Assembly: GCA_965221105.1 (NCBI GenBank)
Contig: OZ244871.1
Span: 124,001-188,000, forward strand
Reading direction: 5' to 3'
Source: GM7GCV1 sp965221105
GTDB lineage: Bacteria; Pseudomonadota; Gammaproteobacteria; Pseudomonadales; GM7GCV1
DNA: 64,000 nt
The notes below the pieces were generated by a model, which had not been told where the DNA came from, made no database searches, and saw nothing but the letters and a program-made list of their open reading frames with translations. Numbering within the stretch: position 1 is the stretch's first letter; each line of letters begins with the position of its first letter. Made by a program: the position numbers and the translations under genes. This document shows positions 1-9,039 of this stretch, one piece after another.

Positions 1-91
1 CTCCCTCTGCTGGTTCAGATTTCCCTGCAGAGGTTTGCACATCTTTTTTTTGCGGGATTCCTCCCGGGCTGCTTCCAGGTTCTGTGAGCAT
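1..91 (-). CDS. N-terminal part of an ORF after aroA, probably cytidylate kinase (partial)
   Basis: An ATG at 91-89 overlaps the aroA stop codon by one base (TGATG), and the frame stays open to the window edge for 30 codons. The visible residues (start MLTEPGSSPGG) are polar and disordered-looking and contain no nucleotide-binding loop yet. In many gammaproteobacteria aroA is followed by cmk and rpsA, so cmk with an N-terminal extension is the best guess. That identity rests on gene order only; the coupling to aroA is seen directly. Confidence 0.35.
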   Translation of the reverse strand, partial: MLTEPGSSPGGIPQKKDVQTSAGKSEPAEG

Positions 92-1419
92 CACTGGTGC
101 ACCTCTATCTGCATTCCCAGTTGCTGTGCACTCTCAACAAAATTGGGAAACGAAGTCGCCACATTGTCGCAGTTCAGAATTTCAACCGGCCCGGCCGCAC
201 GAATTCCAGCGACCGCAAATGCCATGGCAATACGGTGGTCACCATGTGAACTGACACGTCCCTTGGTAAAAGCCACACCTGAAGCAACACCATGAATCTC
301 AATACCATCATCCAGAACCTGGTGTCGAACTCCAAGAACACCCAGCCCTTCGGCCATTGCCTGGATTCTGTCGCTTTCCTTGACACGCAGTTCTTGAGCA
401 CCAGACAGACGTGTCCTTCCCTCTGCACAACTTGCTGCAATAAATAAAACAGGGAACTCATCAATCGCCAAAGGAACCAGTTTCTCGGGGATAGTGATGC
501 CACTCAACCGGGATGAACGTGCGCGAACATCTGCAACCGGCTCTCCGCCCACCGAGCGTTCATTTTCCAGAGTCAGATCCGCTCCCATCTGCCGGAGGAT
601 ATGAATGACGCCATCACGAGTTGGGTTCATACCGACATGTCTGAGCACGACATCAGCATTCTCGGCTATACAGGCCGCAACCATAAAGAAAGCAGCTGAG
701 GAGATGTCCCCGGGGATATCAAGATCAGTGGCTGTCAGAATGCCGCCGCCGTGCAGGCTGATTCGGCTGTCTGCCCGTTCAACCGGGTACCCAAATGCAC
801 ACAGCATGCGCTCGGTATGATCCCGGGTGGGCGCAGGCTCAATAACCGCTGTCTCGCCCTGGGCGTAGAGACCTGCCAGCAAAATGCTGGATTTGACCTG
901 CGCACTGGCCATGGGCATAGGATACTCAATCCCCACCAGATGTTTACCACCTTTTATTTCAAGGGGAGGGCATCCTGCGCGAGCAGTGATAACCTGCGCG
1001 CCCATGAGCGAAAGCGGGGCTGCCACGCGCGACATGGGACGCCTGCTGAGAGACTCATCACCAACAAGCATCGAATCAAATCCCTGTGCCGCCAGCACCC
1101 CCGCCAGAAGACGCATGGATGTCCCTGAGTTGCCCAGGTTCAGCGCTGCTTCAGGTGTGTTCAATCCGTGCAGGCCAACACCTTGAATCTCCAGTTCGCC
1201 TTCGACCGGATCGCTGATTTCAACCCCCATCGCACGAAACGCCGACAGCGTCGCCAGCACATCCTCTCCCTCGAGAAACCCGGAAACTCTTGTCCTGCCC
1301 ACAGCGAGACTACCGAGCATAATGGCTCGGTGAGATATGGACTTGTCGCCAGCCACACGCACCCTGCCATCAAGCGTCGTCACGGTGCTTGAGATGAATC
1401 TCAGATTGGAAGCAGGCAT
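91..1419 (-). CDS. aroA: 3-phosphoshikimate 1-carboxyvinyltransferase (EPSP synthase)
   Basis: This cytoplasmic enzyme joins shikimate-3-phosphate and phosphoenolpyruvate in the sixth step of the shikimate pathway. The 442-residue protein has the family N-terminal GDKSISHRA signature, the LGNSGTSMRLLAG loop around residue 100 and the ESDRI and GDHRIAM motifs near the C-terminus. The usual length is 427-445. ATG at 1419 is preferred over the in-frame TTG two codons upstream. It starts 13 bases after the tyrA stop and so is the third gene of the pheA-tyrA-aroA operon. In Pseudomonas tyrA and aroA are fused into one protein; here they are separate. Confidence 0.96.
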   Translation of the reverse strand: MPASNLRFISSTVTTLDGRVRVAGDKSISHRAIMLGSLAVGRTRVSGFLEGEDVLATLSAFRAMGVEISDPVEGELEIQGVGLHGLNTPEAALNLGNSGTSMRLLAGVLAAQGFDSMLVGDESLSRRPMSRVAAPLSLMGAQVITARAGCPPLEIKGGKHLVGIEYPMPMASAQVKSSILLAGLYAQGETAVIEPAPTRDHTERMLCAFGYPVERADSRISLHGGGILTATDLDIPGDISSAAFFMVAACIAENADVVLRHVGMNPTRDGVIHILRQMGADLTLENERSVGGEPVADVRARSSRLSGITIPEKLVPLAIDEFPVLFIAASCAEGRTRLSGAQELRVKESDRIQAMAEGLGVLGVRHQVLDDGIEIHGVASGVAFTKGRVSSHGDHRIAMAFAVAGIRAAGPVEILNCDNVATSFPNFVESAQQLGMQIEVHQ

Positions 1420-1432
1420 GCGCAACGGGTGC

Positions 1433-2362
1433 TTACATCTGCGGAGTTACAGCTTTTGTGGACAGCGTATCTGGAGCCGTCTGATCGATGTCCCGATAAC
1501 GTCTGCGCGCCGCCTGAGAGCGCCTGAGAATATCCTCAATCTGCTCTCCTGAACCCTGCCTGATCAGTTCTCGAAGCTGTAGCAGGTGAGATTCAAAATT
1601 ATCCAGTTGCCGAAGGAGTGCTGGCTGGTTGGCAAGAAATATGTCGCGCCACATCAGGGGGTCGGACTCGGCTATTCTCGTAAAATCCCGAAAGCCCCCG
1701 CCAGCGTAGCGGAATATCTCCGTTGTGGCGTCCAATGCCGCCAGTGAGTCCACCAGTCCATAGGCCAGCAAATGAGGCAGGTGACTGGTTGCAGCAAGCA
1801 CCTCATCATGATGTTCAGTGTCCATCAAATCTACCTGACTTCCCACTGCTTGCCACAACTTCGACACCAGCTGAATATCCTTCGCGGCATTGCAGGCCAG
1901 GGGCGTCAGGATGACTCGCCTGCCTTCAAACAGAGTGGAGCTGGCTGATTCGATCCCGGTTTTTTCCGATCCGGCAATCGGATGACCTGGGACAAAGGGG
2001 ACAGGGTCGCGGGACCAATAGTGCTCTGCAAGCTCAACCACACGTGCCTTGGTACTGCCGACATCGGTAAGAACGACACCCTCGGGCAGGGTATTGGCAA
2101 GAACGCTGAATATGTCGCCGTAGCTCCCAACCGGCACCGCCACAACAACCAGGTCTGAGCGTCTGAGTCTGGATACCCTGTCGGCGAGCTGGTCGTACGT
2201 GCAGGCGTGATCTGCAATACCCTTGTCTAATGCAATGTCGTTGGTTTCCGAGCGACGGTTCACCAGGCTGACGCTGGCAGCGATTCCATTGGCCTTGACC
2301 GCCCAGGCTAGACTGCCGCCGATAAGACCTGATCCCAGGACAACGAGATTCTCAAACAACAT
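1433..2362 (-). CDS. tyrA: Prephenate dehydrogenase (tyrosine branch)
   Basis: The enzyme oxidatively decarboxylates prephenate to 4-hydroxyphenylpyruvate with NAD(P)+. The protein opens with a Rossmann dinucleotide-binding motif, GSGLIGGSLA, at about residues 9-18, and carries the family HPIAGSEKTG segment and the LPHLLAYGL helix. A longer frame exists upstream, but ATG at 2362 puts the nucleotide-binding strand at the very N-terminus, as usual, and gives 309 residues. It lies eight bases after the pheA stop, so co-translation with pheA is likely. There is no fused chorismate mutase domain as in enteric TyrA. Confidence 0.93.
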   Translation of the reverse strand: MLFENLVVLGSGLIGGSLAWAVKANGIAASVSLVNRRSETNDIALDKGIADHACTYDQLADRVSRLRRSDLVVVAVPVGSYGDIFSVLANTLPEGVVLTDVGSTKARVVELAEHYWSRDPVPFVPGHPIAGSEKTGIESASSTLFEGRRVILTPLACNAAKDIQLVSKLWQAVGSQVDLMDTEHHDEVLAATSHLPHLLAYGLVDSLAALDATTEIFRYAGGGFRDFTRIAESDPLMWRDIFLANQPALLRQLDNFESHLLQLRELIRQGSGEQIEDILRRSQAARRRYRDIDQTAPDTLSTKAVTPQM

Positions 2363-2370
2363 GGAGCTAC

Positions 2371-3462
2371 CTAGAGTGCCGCAATGGGGTATGAACCCAG
2401 TATTTTCAGCTCGCACCCAAGCCTGATAAGGCCGTCCAGCACTTCCTGAACCTCCGTTTCCTTGACATGTGCCGAAAAGTCCAGAAAAAACACATAGGTC
2501 CATTTCTGCGACGGTGAGGGCCTGGACTCCAGTCGGGTCAGATCTATCTGCCGATCCCTGAAGGGTTTCAAAAGTTCGAGCAGCGCACCCGGGCGATTGC
2601 GAACAGAGAGCATCAACGAAGTCTTGTCGCGACCACTGGGTTCAGTCAATTCCTTGCCAATAATCAGGAAACGCGTGGTGTTGTCCGGCCGATCCTCGAT
2701 CTTTTCAGAGAGTATTGTCAGATTGTAGAGTTGAGCCGCAATGTCCCCAGCGATAGCTGCACTGTTCCATTCGCTGCTAATACGCTTGGCAGCGTCTGCG
2801 TTGCTGTTGACAGCAAAGCGATCGACACCGGGATAGTTTTCCTCAAGCCATCGTCTGCACTGCGCGAAAGTCTGACTATGCGAGTAGATGCGCGTGATCT
2901 TTGCGGGGTCTGTGCTGCCAGCAATCATCAGATTATGGTGAATACGCTGCTCAACCTCGCCGACAATCTTCAAGTTGGAGTACATGAAGCTGTCGAGAGT
3001 GTGACTGACCACGCCTTCAGATGAATTTTCCACCGGCACCACACCGTAATCTGCCGCCCCGGCTTCAACCTCACGAAACACCTGGTCAATGGTCGACATG
3101 GGCCGCGCCAGAGAACTATGGCCAAAATGCTTGAGTGCCGCCTGCTGGGTAAAGGTCCCCTCTGGCCCGAGATAGGCAACACTTGTTGGGCGTTCGAGCG
3201 CCAGACAGGCCGACATGATCTCTCGAAACAGACGGGCAACTTCTTCATCGGAAAGAGGCCCCGTATTGAGTCCCATGATACGGGTCAGTACCTGAGCTTC
3301 ACGCTCGGGACGGTAAAAAACAACCTCCTCACCCTGGTCGCCAATTTTGATTTCTGCAACATCCTGAGCCTTTTGTGCCCGCTCGTTGATGAGCTTGAGA
3401 ATCTGTTCATCGAGGACATCGATCTGCTCACGAACAGCATCAAGCGACCTGTTACTGGTCAT
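2371..3462 (-). CDS. pheA: Bifunctional chorismate mutase / prephenate dehydratase (P-protein)
   Basis: This is the phenylalanine branch enzyme. Residues 1-85 or so form an AroQ chorismate mutase helix bundle (VREQIDVLDEQILKLINERA). They are followed by a prephenate dehydratase domain starting at AYLGPEGTFTQQAA and including the VENSSEG motif and the TTRFLIIG segment. A C-terminal ACT regulatory domain contains NRPGALLELL and the ESRPS motif, which binds phenylalanine for feedback inhibition in the family. ATG at 3462 overlaps the end of gyrA by 11 bases and gives 363 residues, the usual size. serC, which often lies between gyrA and pheA in relatives, is absent here. Confidence 0.96.
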   Translation of the reverse strand: MTSNRSLDAVREQIDVLDEQILKLINERAQKAQDVAEIKIGDQGEEVVFYRPEREAQVLTRIMGLNTGPLSDEEVARLFREIMSACLALERPTSVAYLGPEGTFTQQAALKHFGHSSLARPMSTIDQVFREVEAGAADYGVVPVENSSEGVVSHTLDSFMYSNLKIVGEVEQRIHHNLMIAGSTDPAKITRIYSHSQTFAQCRRWLEENYPGVDRFAVNSNADAAKRISSEWNSAAIAGDIAAQLYNLTILSEKIEDRPDNTTRFLIIGKELTEPSGRDKTSLMLSVRNRPGALLELLKPFRDRQIDLTRLESRPSPSQKWTYVFFLDFSAHVKETEVQEVLDGLIRLGCELKILGSYPIAAL

Positions 3463-6043
3463 GCTCAGCCCCGTTTCCGGCTTCTGCATGAGCTGCATCT
3501 TCAGTCTTCTCCTGGTCGCGTTCATCAATGCGTTCGGCAGCAATGAGGTGCGCCTCATCCTTGAGTCGAATCACCCGGACGCCCTGAGTGTTTCGGCTCA
3601 TCACCGATATTTCGTCGGTCTTGGTTCGAACCAGGGTTCCTCCGTCGGTGATCAGCATGATCTCATCACTCTCAAACACCTGAACAGCCCCAACCAGAGG
3701 GCCATTCCGTTCAGAGGTCTGCATGGCAATGACACCGCGCCCACCGCGTCCCTTCACGGGATATTCGTCAATCAGCGTCTGTTTTCCATAACCGTTCTGG
3801 CTGACAGTGAGTACCTTGCCGCCGTGCTCGGGGATTATCAGTGAGATCACCGAGCTGGTGGCGTCCAGGCGTATGCCCCGCACTCCGCGTGCGGTGCGCC
3901 CCATGGCCCGAACATCAGCTTCATCAAACCGCACCGCTTTCCCGGAATCCGCAAAAAGCATGACAGTACAATCGCCCTGTGTGATAGCGGTTCCAACCAG
4001 ATGATCGCCCTCATCCAGTTCAACAGCGCGCAAGCCAGTAGTACGAGGCCGGGAAAAGGCAGAGAGCACTGTTTTCTTCACCGTTCCCTGAGCTGTCGCC
4101 ATAAAGATATACCGATCATCGCTATATTCACTGACCGGAAGAATAGCTGTTACCCGCTCATCCTCATCGAGCGGCAAAAGGTTCACCATAGGCCGCCCCC
4201 GGCTCTGCCGGGATGCCTCGGGAATCTGGTAGACCTTGAGCCAGTATACTTTGCCCATATCCGTAAAACAGAGGATGGTGTCGTGCGAGCTGGCTACCAG
4301 CAAATGATCGACCCAGTCTTCGTCCTTGAGATTGGTCGCTGACTTGCCCATACCGCCACGACGCTGGGCCTGGTAATCTGCAAGGGGCTGGCTCTTCGCA
4401 TAGCCCTGATGCGACAGCGTGACCACTCGGTCCTGTTCTGGGATCAGGTCTTCGTGGTTGAGATCCATCTGGCTGGCGACAATTTCCGTGCGGCGATCAT
4501 CTCCGTAGGCATCACGAACCTCAATCAGCTCTTCCTGAATCACCTCAGTCAGCCGCTCGGTGTTCTCCAGTATTTCCAGGTACTCACCTATAGCTGACAA
4601 CCTTTCCCGATATTCCTTGAGCAATTTTTCGTGCTCCAGTCCCGTCAGGCGATGCAGACGCAATTCCAGAATGGCCTGAGCCTGCTCTGGTGACAGGAAG
4701 TACAGATCATCGCGCATCCCATACCTTGAATCGAGGCCCTCAGGGCGCGATGCGTCGGCCCCGGTCCGACCCAGCATTTCTGAGACATAACCAGGCTCCC
4801 AGCCCCGACTCAGCAGGGCCTCTTTGGCATCGGCAGGTGTTGACGAAGCCTTGATCAGGGCAATGACCGGATCAATGTTGGATATGGCGACCGCCAAGCC
4901 TTCGAGCAGATGGCCCCGCTCACGCGCCCTGCGCAGGAGGTACAGGGTACGCCGGGTGATTACTTCACGGCGATGCTGTACAAAGGCATCGAGGAGCTCA
5001 CGCAGATTCAGGGTTTTCGGCTGACCATCGACCAACGCCACAGAGTTGATCCCGAACACTGTCTGCATCTGTGTCTGAGCGTAGAGATTGTTGAGCACGA
5101 CATCGCCGGATTCGCCGCGCTTCATCTCTATCACGATGCGCAACCCATCCTTGTCAGACTCATCGCGCAACTCCGCAATACCTTCGATCTTCTTCTCTTT
5201 GACAAGCTCTGCAATCTTTTCAATCAGGCGTGCCTTGTTGACCTGATAGGGAATCTCATGAACGATGATCGTGTCACGGCTGCTCTCCTCATCGTACCTA
5301 ACCTCTGCACGGGCACGTACATAAATGCGTCCTCTGCCGGTACGGTAGGCCTCGACAATTCCTGCACGCCCATTGATGATGGCTGCAGTTGGAAAATCGG
5401 GTCCAGGAATGAGGCCCATCAGTTCCTCGATGCCAATCTCCTCGTTTTCAATCACCGCCAGGCAGCCATTGACAACCTCGGTGAGATTGTGCGGCGGGAT
5501 ATTGGTTGCCATGCCAACCGCTATACCCGAGGAGCCGTTGACCAGAAGATTCGGAATCCGGTTTGGCAAAACATCTGGAATCAGCTCAGTTCCGTCGTAG
5601 TTTTCGACAAAATCGACCGTTTCCTTGTCCAGATCCGCCAGCAATTCATGGGCAATCCTGGCCATACGGATTTCTGTGTATCGCATGGCCGCAGCACCGT
5701 CACCATCTACGGAACCGAAGTTGCCCTGCCCATCCACCAGCATATAGCGCAACGAGAACGGCTGCGCCATGCGGACAATGGTGTCGTACACGGCGGAATC
5801 ACCATGAGGGTGATATTTACCGATGACATCACCCACCACTCGTGCCGACTTTTTGTACGGCCGGTTCCAGTCATTGTTCAGCTCATTCATTGCAAAAAGC
5901 ACACGCCTGTGCACAGGCTTGAGCCCGTCGCGGACATCGGGCAGAGCTCTGCCAACAATGACACTCATGGCATAGTCCAGATAGGACTGCTGCAGCTCAT
6001 CCTCGATATTGATCGGGAAAATTTCTCTTGCTATTTCACCCAT
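3452..6043 (-). CDS. gyrA: DNA gyrase subunit A
   Basis: GyrA supplies the DNA-cleaving and wrapping part of the A2B2 gyrase that introduces negative supercoils. The 863 residues start with the typical IAREIFPINIEDEL segment. The quinolone-resistance region reads HPHGDSAVYDT with Ser83 and Asp87, both wild-type, and the catalytic tyrosine is Tyr122 in MRYTEIRM. The C-terminal half holds the repeated beta-pinwheel blades, including the GyrA-box-like QRRGGMGK at about residue 560. The C-terminal tail is short and charged. The stop codon overlaps the start of pheA. Confidence 0.98.
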   Translation of the reverse strand: MGEIAREIFPINIEDELQQSYLDYAMSVIVGRALPDVRDGLKPVHRRVLFAMNELNNDWNRPYKKSARVVGDVIGKYHPHGDSAVYDTIVRMAQPFSLRYMLVDGQGNFGSVDGDGAAAMRYTEIRMARIAHELLADLDKETVDFVENYDGTELIPDVLPNRIPNLLVNGSSGIAVGMATNIPPHNLTEVVNGCLAVIENEEIGIEELMGLIPGPDFPTAAIINGRAGIVEAYRTGRGRIYVRARAEVRYDEESSRDTIIVHEIPYQVNKARLIEKIAELVKEKKIEGIAELRDESDKDGLRIVIEMKRGESGDVVLNNLYAQTQMQTVFGINSVALVDGQPKTLNLRELLDAFVQHRREVITRRTLYLLRRARERGHLLEGLAVAISNIDPVIALIKASSTPADAKEALLSRGWEPGYVSEMLGRTGADASRPEGLDSRYGMRDDLYFLSPEQAQAILELRLHRLTGLEHEKLLKEYRERLSAIGEYLEILENTERLTEVIQEELIEVRDAYGDDRRTEIVASQMDLNHEDLIPEQDRVVTLSHQGYAKSQPLADYQAQRRGGMGKSATNLKDEDWVDHLLVASSHDTILCFTDMGKVYWLKVYQIPEASRQSRGRPMVNLLPLDEDERVTAILPVSEYSDDRYIFMATAQGTVKKTVLSAFSRPRTTGLRAVELDEGDHLVGTAITQGDCTVMLFADSGKAVRFDEADVRAMGRTARGVRGIRLDATSSVISLIIPEHGGKVLTVSQNGYGKQTLIDEYPVKGRGGRGVIAMQTSERNGPLVGAVQVFESDEIMLITDGGTLVRTKTDEISVMSRNTQGVRVIRLKDEAHLIAAERIDERDQEKTEDAAHAEAGNGAEHDQ

Positions 6044-6184
6044 TTGGCGGGAGTTCCTCTGGTCACATGGACACCCTGTCCAGCGTACTCTGGAGCGACA
6101 AAGTGTGGGGTCTCTGTTACTCCTGCACGAATGGCTTCGACTGGCTATTATTTTTTCAGAAGCAGACTGCTCAACACGCGCAAA

Positions 6185-6217
6185 ATTGTATCAAAACACG
6201 CGTAAAAGCCCAGTCAA
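6185..6217 (-). promoter_or_regulatory. Possible gyrA promoter
   Basis: On the minus strand TTGACT (6217-6212) precedes an extended minus-10 element TGATACAAT ending at 6185. The 21-base spacer is too long for an ideal sigma-70 promoter, so the extended minus-10 would have to carry it. It lies about 140 bases before gyrA. The rest of the 6044-6394 stretch shows no gene. Confidence 0.3.
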
Positions 6218-6394
6218 TTCGTGTCAGAATGAGGTAGCGAAATTGCCACCGGAGGGGCGCTGTACATGTACCAGCCACAATAGCACTGGTCACGGCAGAC
6301 ATAAAAAACCCGCCATCGGAACAGTGCCACCCCATACACCGCAAACCCAGGCACGTCACAGTAGTGCGATGCTTATCACGCCTGCCTCATAAAA

Positions 6395-6420
6395 GAACGC
6401 CCGGTGAAAACCGGGCGTTC
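6395..6420 (-). terminator. Rho-independent terminator after the acidic lipoprotein gene
   Basis: A perfect ten-base inverted repeat, GAACGCCCGG and its complement, flanks a six-base loop. On the minus strand it is followed by TTTTAT. It lies 20 bases beyond the stop of the lipoprotein gene at 6441. Confidence 0.85.
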
Positions 6421-6440
6421 TGTGAGCAGATAGTCTGAGG

Positions 6441-6764
6441 TCATTCAGTGGCGTCTGCTTCAGCCGCTTCTTCCATGGGTTCGGCAGCTTCTTCATCCAT
6501 CTCAGATTCGCCCTGTTCTGCCTCGTCCATTGCATCATCCATTGGCTCGTCCATTGCATCATCCATCGCGTCCATTGGCTCGTCCATCGCCTCGTCCATC
6601 GCCTCGACCGCATCCTCTGACCCGGCAGGAGACATGTAGTCCATCTCCATGGTTTCAGCCGCCTGCGGGTCACTTTCAGGGGCCGATGCGGGTTCTTCCT
6701 GTGCGCAAGCTACAAGAAACACGGCACACAGGCCTCCGACTATCAGTTTGATTTTGTTCAGCAT
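6441..6764 (-). CDS. Small acidic Met/Asp-repeat lipoprotein
   Basis: The 107-residue protein begins with a lysine-containing n-region and a hydrophobic stretch ending in LVAC at about residues 17-20, a lipobox. It is therefore expected to be lipidated and membrane-anchored. The mature part is almost entirely acidic and carries repeated units of the type MDEAMDEPMDAMDD between residues 55 and 82, with no cysteine besides the lipobox. The repeats are also visible in the DNA. It has its own terminator and stands alone between gyrA and argG. The family is not recognised. Methionine- and aspartate-rich segments can bind metals, but that is inference. Confidence 0.8.
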   Translation of the reverse strand: MLNKIKLIVGGLCAVFLVACAQEEPASAPESDPQAAETMEMDYMSPAGSEDAVEAMDEAMDEPMDAMDDAMDEPMDDAMDEAEQGESEMDEEAAEPMEEAAEADATE

Positions 6765-6910
6765 GAGTCACTCCTCTTCATAATAGTGTTGTCTTGGGGG
6801 GAAGTAGTATAGCCTTTCACAAACCAAAATGCTCGGCTGGCCGGCTCGATGTGCGCCTGTTCATGAGCAGAGCGAGTGTACCAGGTGCGCAGACAGCCTG
6901 CGTCCACCAG

Positions 6911-8125
6911 CTAACCACTCCTGCCACGGGTTGCGGCGATACGCAATCGCAGGGCGTTGAGCTTTATAAAGCCTTCAGCGTCCGCCTGGTTGAACGCACC
7001 CTCATCTTCATCAAAGGTTGCTATCTGCTCATCAAACAGTGTGTCTTCGGACTCACGGCCGACGACTATCACGTTACCCTTGTACAGCTTCAGGCGGACC
7101 CTGCCATTGACGGTCGACTGGGATTCGTCAATTGCAGATTGCAGAATACGTCGCTCCGGCGACCACCAGTAGCCGTTGTACACCAACCTGGCATAGCGTG
7201 GCATCAGGTCGTCCTTGAGATGCGCCACCTCTCGGTCCAGAGTGAGGGACTCGATGGCCCGATGCGCTTTGAGCAGAATGGTCCCACCGGGTGTCTCGTA
7301 ACAACCCCGGGACTTCATGCCCACATAGCGATTCTCTACGAGGTCCAGACGGCCAATGCCATTGTCGCCACCCAGCCTGTTCAACCGCTCCAGCAAGGTT
7401 GCTGCAGAAAGGGACTCGCCATCGATACTGACGGGGTTGCCGCCTTCGAAGGCTATCTCAGTATAAGCTGGCTGGTCCGGAGCAGCTTCCGGAGATACAC
7501 TCCAACGCCACATATCTTCTTTCGGTTCCCACCATGGGTCTTCGAGGTTGCCACCTTCGTAGGAAATATGAAGCAGATTGGCGTCCATGGAGTATGGCGA
7601 TTTTCTATCCGCACCGGCAAAGTCAACCGGAATACTGTGGGTATCGCAGTATTCCATGAGCTTTTCGCGGGAATTCAGATCCCACTCGCGCCAGGGTGCT
7701 ATGACCTGAATGCCGGGTTTGAGGGCATAGGCCCCCAGCTCAAAGCGCACCTGATCGTTCCCTTTGCCTGTGGCTCCATGAGAAATGGCGTCTGCACCAG
7801 TCTGGTCGGCAATTTCCACCAGGCGACGTGCAATCAGTGGACGTGCGATGGACGTACCGAGAAGGTACTCACCTTCGTACACTGCATTTGCGCGAAACAT
7901 TGGAAAGACATAGTTCGTTACGTAGTCTTCACGCAGGTCTTCTATATAGATTTCCTTAACGCCGAGGGCCTGAGCCTTGGCTCGCGCCAGCTCTACCTCC
8001 TCACCCTGCCCGATATCCGCAGTAAAGGTCACAACCTCTGCCTGATGATGATCCTGCAACCAGCGCACGATAACAGACGTATCCAGCCCACCGGAATAGG
8101 CTAAAACGACTTTGTTCACTGTCAT
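6911..8125 (-). CDS. argG: Argininosuccinate synthase
   Basis: The enzyme condenses citrulline and aspartate with ATP in arginine biosynthesis. The 404-residue protein has the N-terminal ATP pyrophosphatase loop AYSGGLDTSV at about residue 9, and the SHGATGKGNDQVRFE and DRKSPYSMD segments typical of the family. ATG at 8125 is chosen over an in-frame TTG two codons upstream. Its length fits the common ~400-residue type rather than the longer enteric type. It is transcribed alone, divergently from the poly-C secreted-protein gene. Confidence 0.97.
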   Translation of the reverse strand: MTVNKVVLAYSGGLDTSVIVRWLQDHHQAEVVTFTADIGQGEEVELARAKAQALGVKEIYIEDLREDYVTNYVFPMFRANAVYEGEYLLGTSIARPLIARRLVEIADQTGADAISHGATGKGNDQVRFELGAYALKPGIQVIAPWREWDLNSREKLMEYCDTHSIPVDFAGADRKSPYSMDANLLHISYEGGNLEDPWWEPKEDMWRWSVSPEAAPDQPAYTEIAFEGGNPVSIDGESLSAATLLERLNRLGGDNGIGRLDLVENRYVGMKSRGCYETPGGTILLKAHRAIESLTLDREVAHLKDDLMPRYARLVYNGYWWSPERRILQSAIDESQSTVNGRVRLKLYKGNVIVVGRESEDTLFDEQIATFDEDEGAFNQADAEGFIKLNALRLRIAATRGRSG

Positions 8126-8369
8126 GGACAATCACTCTGGAACAGGTTGTACGGGGCGCACATTCTACACCATGGCCGGACACGCGTCGCCAGGAATATG
8201 ACCGGCAGTTACTGGACGGAGCAATCTCATTTCAACTGATCAGGTACCGGCCCCAGCCAGAAATACAACCACTCCGGATGCGCGGTAGTGTCTCAGTTTG
8301 AAAATAATCCCATTCTGCCGGTTGAAACGGGTATACTGAGCGTAACATCGATCTGCTTCGGAGAGAAAG

Positions 8370-9039
8370 ATGAAACAGTACCGTTACCCCCCCCCCCCCG
8401 CATAAGTTAATATATCCCCTGCTCCTGCTGCTGGCAGGGCTTGCGGCACCGGCCGCGGCGCAGACGACCGTCACCAGCAGCGGGCGAGACGGCCCCACCG
8501 CTTGTCTGGCTCAACAGGAGATCACTCCTGATAATGTCCCCATCACGAGTTTGTCTACGACCAGTGTGACCTTCACGAGACCGGCCGTAAATTGGAACCA
8601 ATACGTCGCACGGCTCGGCGATGCGCCAGCACCTGCAAATGCCACTATGTCTGCCAATGTTTTCAATGCCCGTACAGGAGTGAATGTAAACGATTTTACT
8701 GGACCTATATCCCCTTCCACAATACAAATAAGCCGAAACCAATCCGTCTCTGGCCTGGCTGCGAAGACAAACTATTACATCGAAATTTCTGTGGATGATT
8801 CAGGACCTATCCCGAAACAGGTGTTTGCCAGACACTGCTTCATGACCGGCGGCTCCTACACCATATCGGCCAACCCCATCGCTTCAGGCCCAACGCAGGG
8901 GTCAACCGGGTGCTTCACGATCAGCCCCCTCACCCAGCAGGATGTGCGCAACTGCTGGTGCGGGCGCAAGACTACCCTGCCCCTGTTCAGCTCCACCCAG
9001 GACAACACCGATTTCCTGAACAGGTGGGGGTGCCGATAG
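8370..9039 (+). CDS. Secreted Cys-rich protein with a poly-C frameshift, currently out of frame
   Basis: An ATG at 8370 follows a good ribosome site (GGAGAG at 8360-8365). The first codons (MKQYRY) run into 13 cytosines at 8387-8399, and the frame then stops at TAA 8403-8405. A different frame, open from 8374 to the TAG at 9037-9039, continues with PLLLLLAGLAAPAAAQ, an evident signal-peptide core with an AAA-Q cleavage site. With 12 or 15 cytosines the two join into one protein of about 222 residues. The mature part looks like a fibronectin-type beta domain (SLSTTSVTFTRPAV, LAAKTNYYIEISV) and ends in a cysteine-rich tail with NCWCGRK. Family unknown; probably extracytoplasmic. Confidence 0.65.
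8387..8399 (+). repeat. Homopolymeric C13 tract inside a coding start
   Basis: Thirteen cytosines lie at codons 6-10 of the secreted-protein gene. Tracts of this length slip readily during replication, and removing one base would restore the reading frame into the signal peptide. A sequencing or assembly error of one base in the homopolymer would look the same. Confidence 0.95.

Noticed and set aside
4910..6205. 431-codon open frame antisense to gyrA
   Set aside because: It mirrors the gyrA coding frame, has no family resemblance and no ribosome site; it is a by-product of biased codon use.
6794..8104. 436-codon open frame antisense to argG
   Set aside because: It fully overlaps argG, whose motifs are unmistakable, and encodes no recognisable domain.
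8551..9039. Shorter start (TTG 8551) for the secreted-protein gene
   Set aside because: The frame runs back through a signal peptide to the C tract; starting at 8551 would discard the signal peptide and has no ribosome site.
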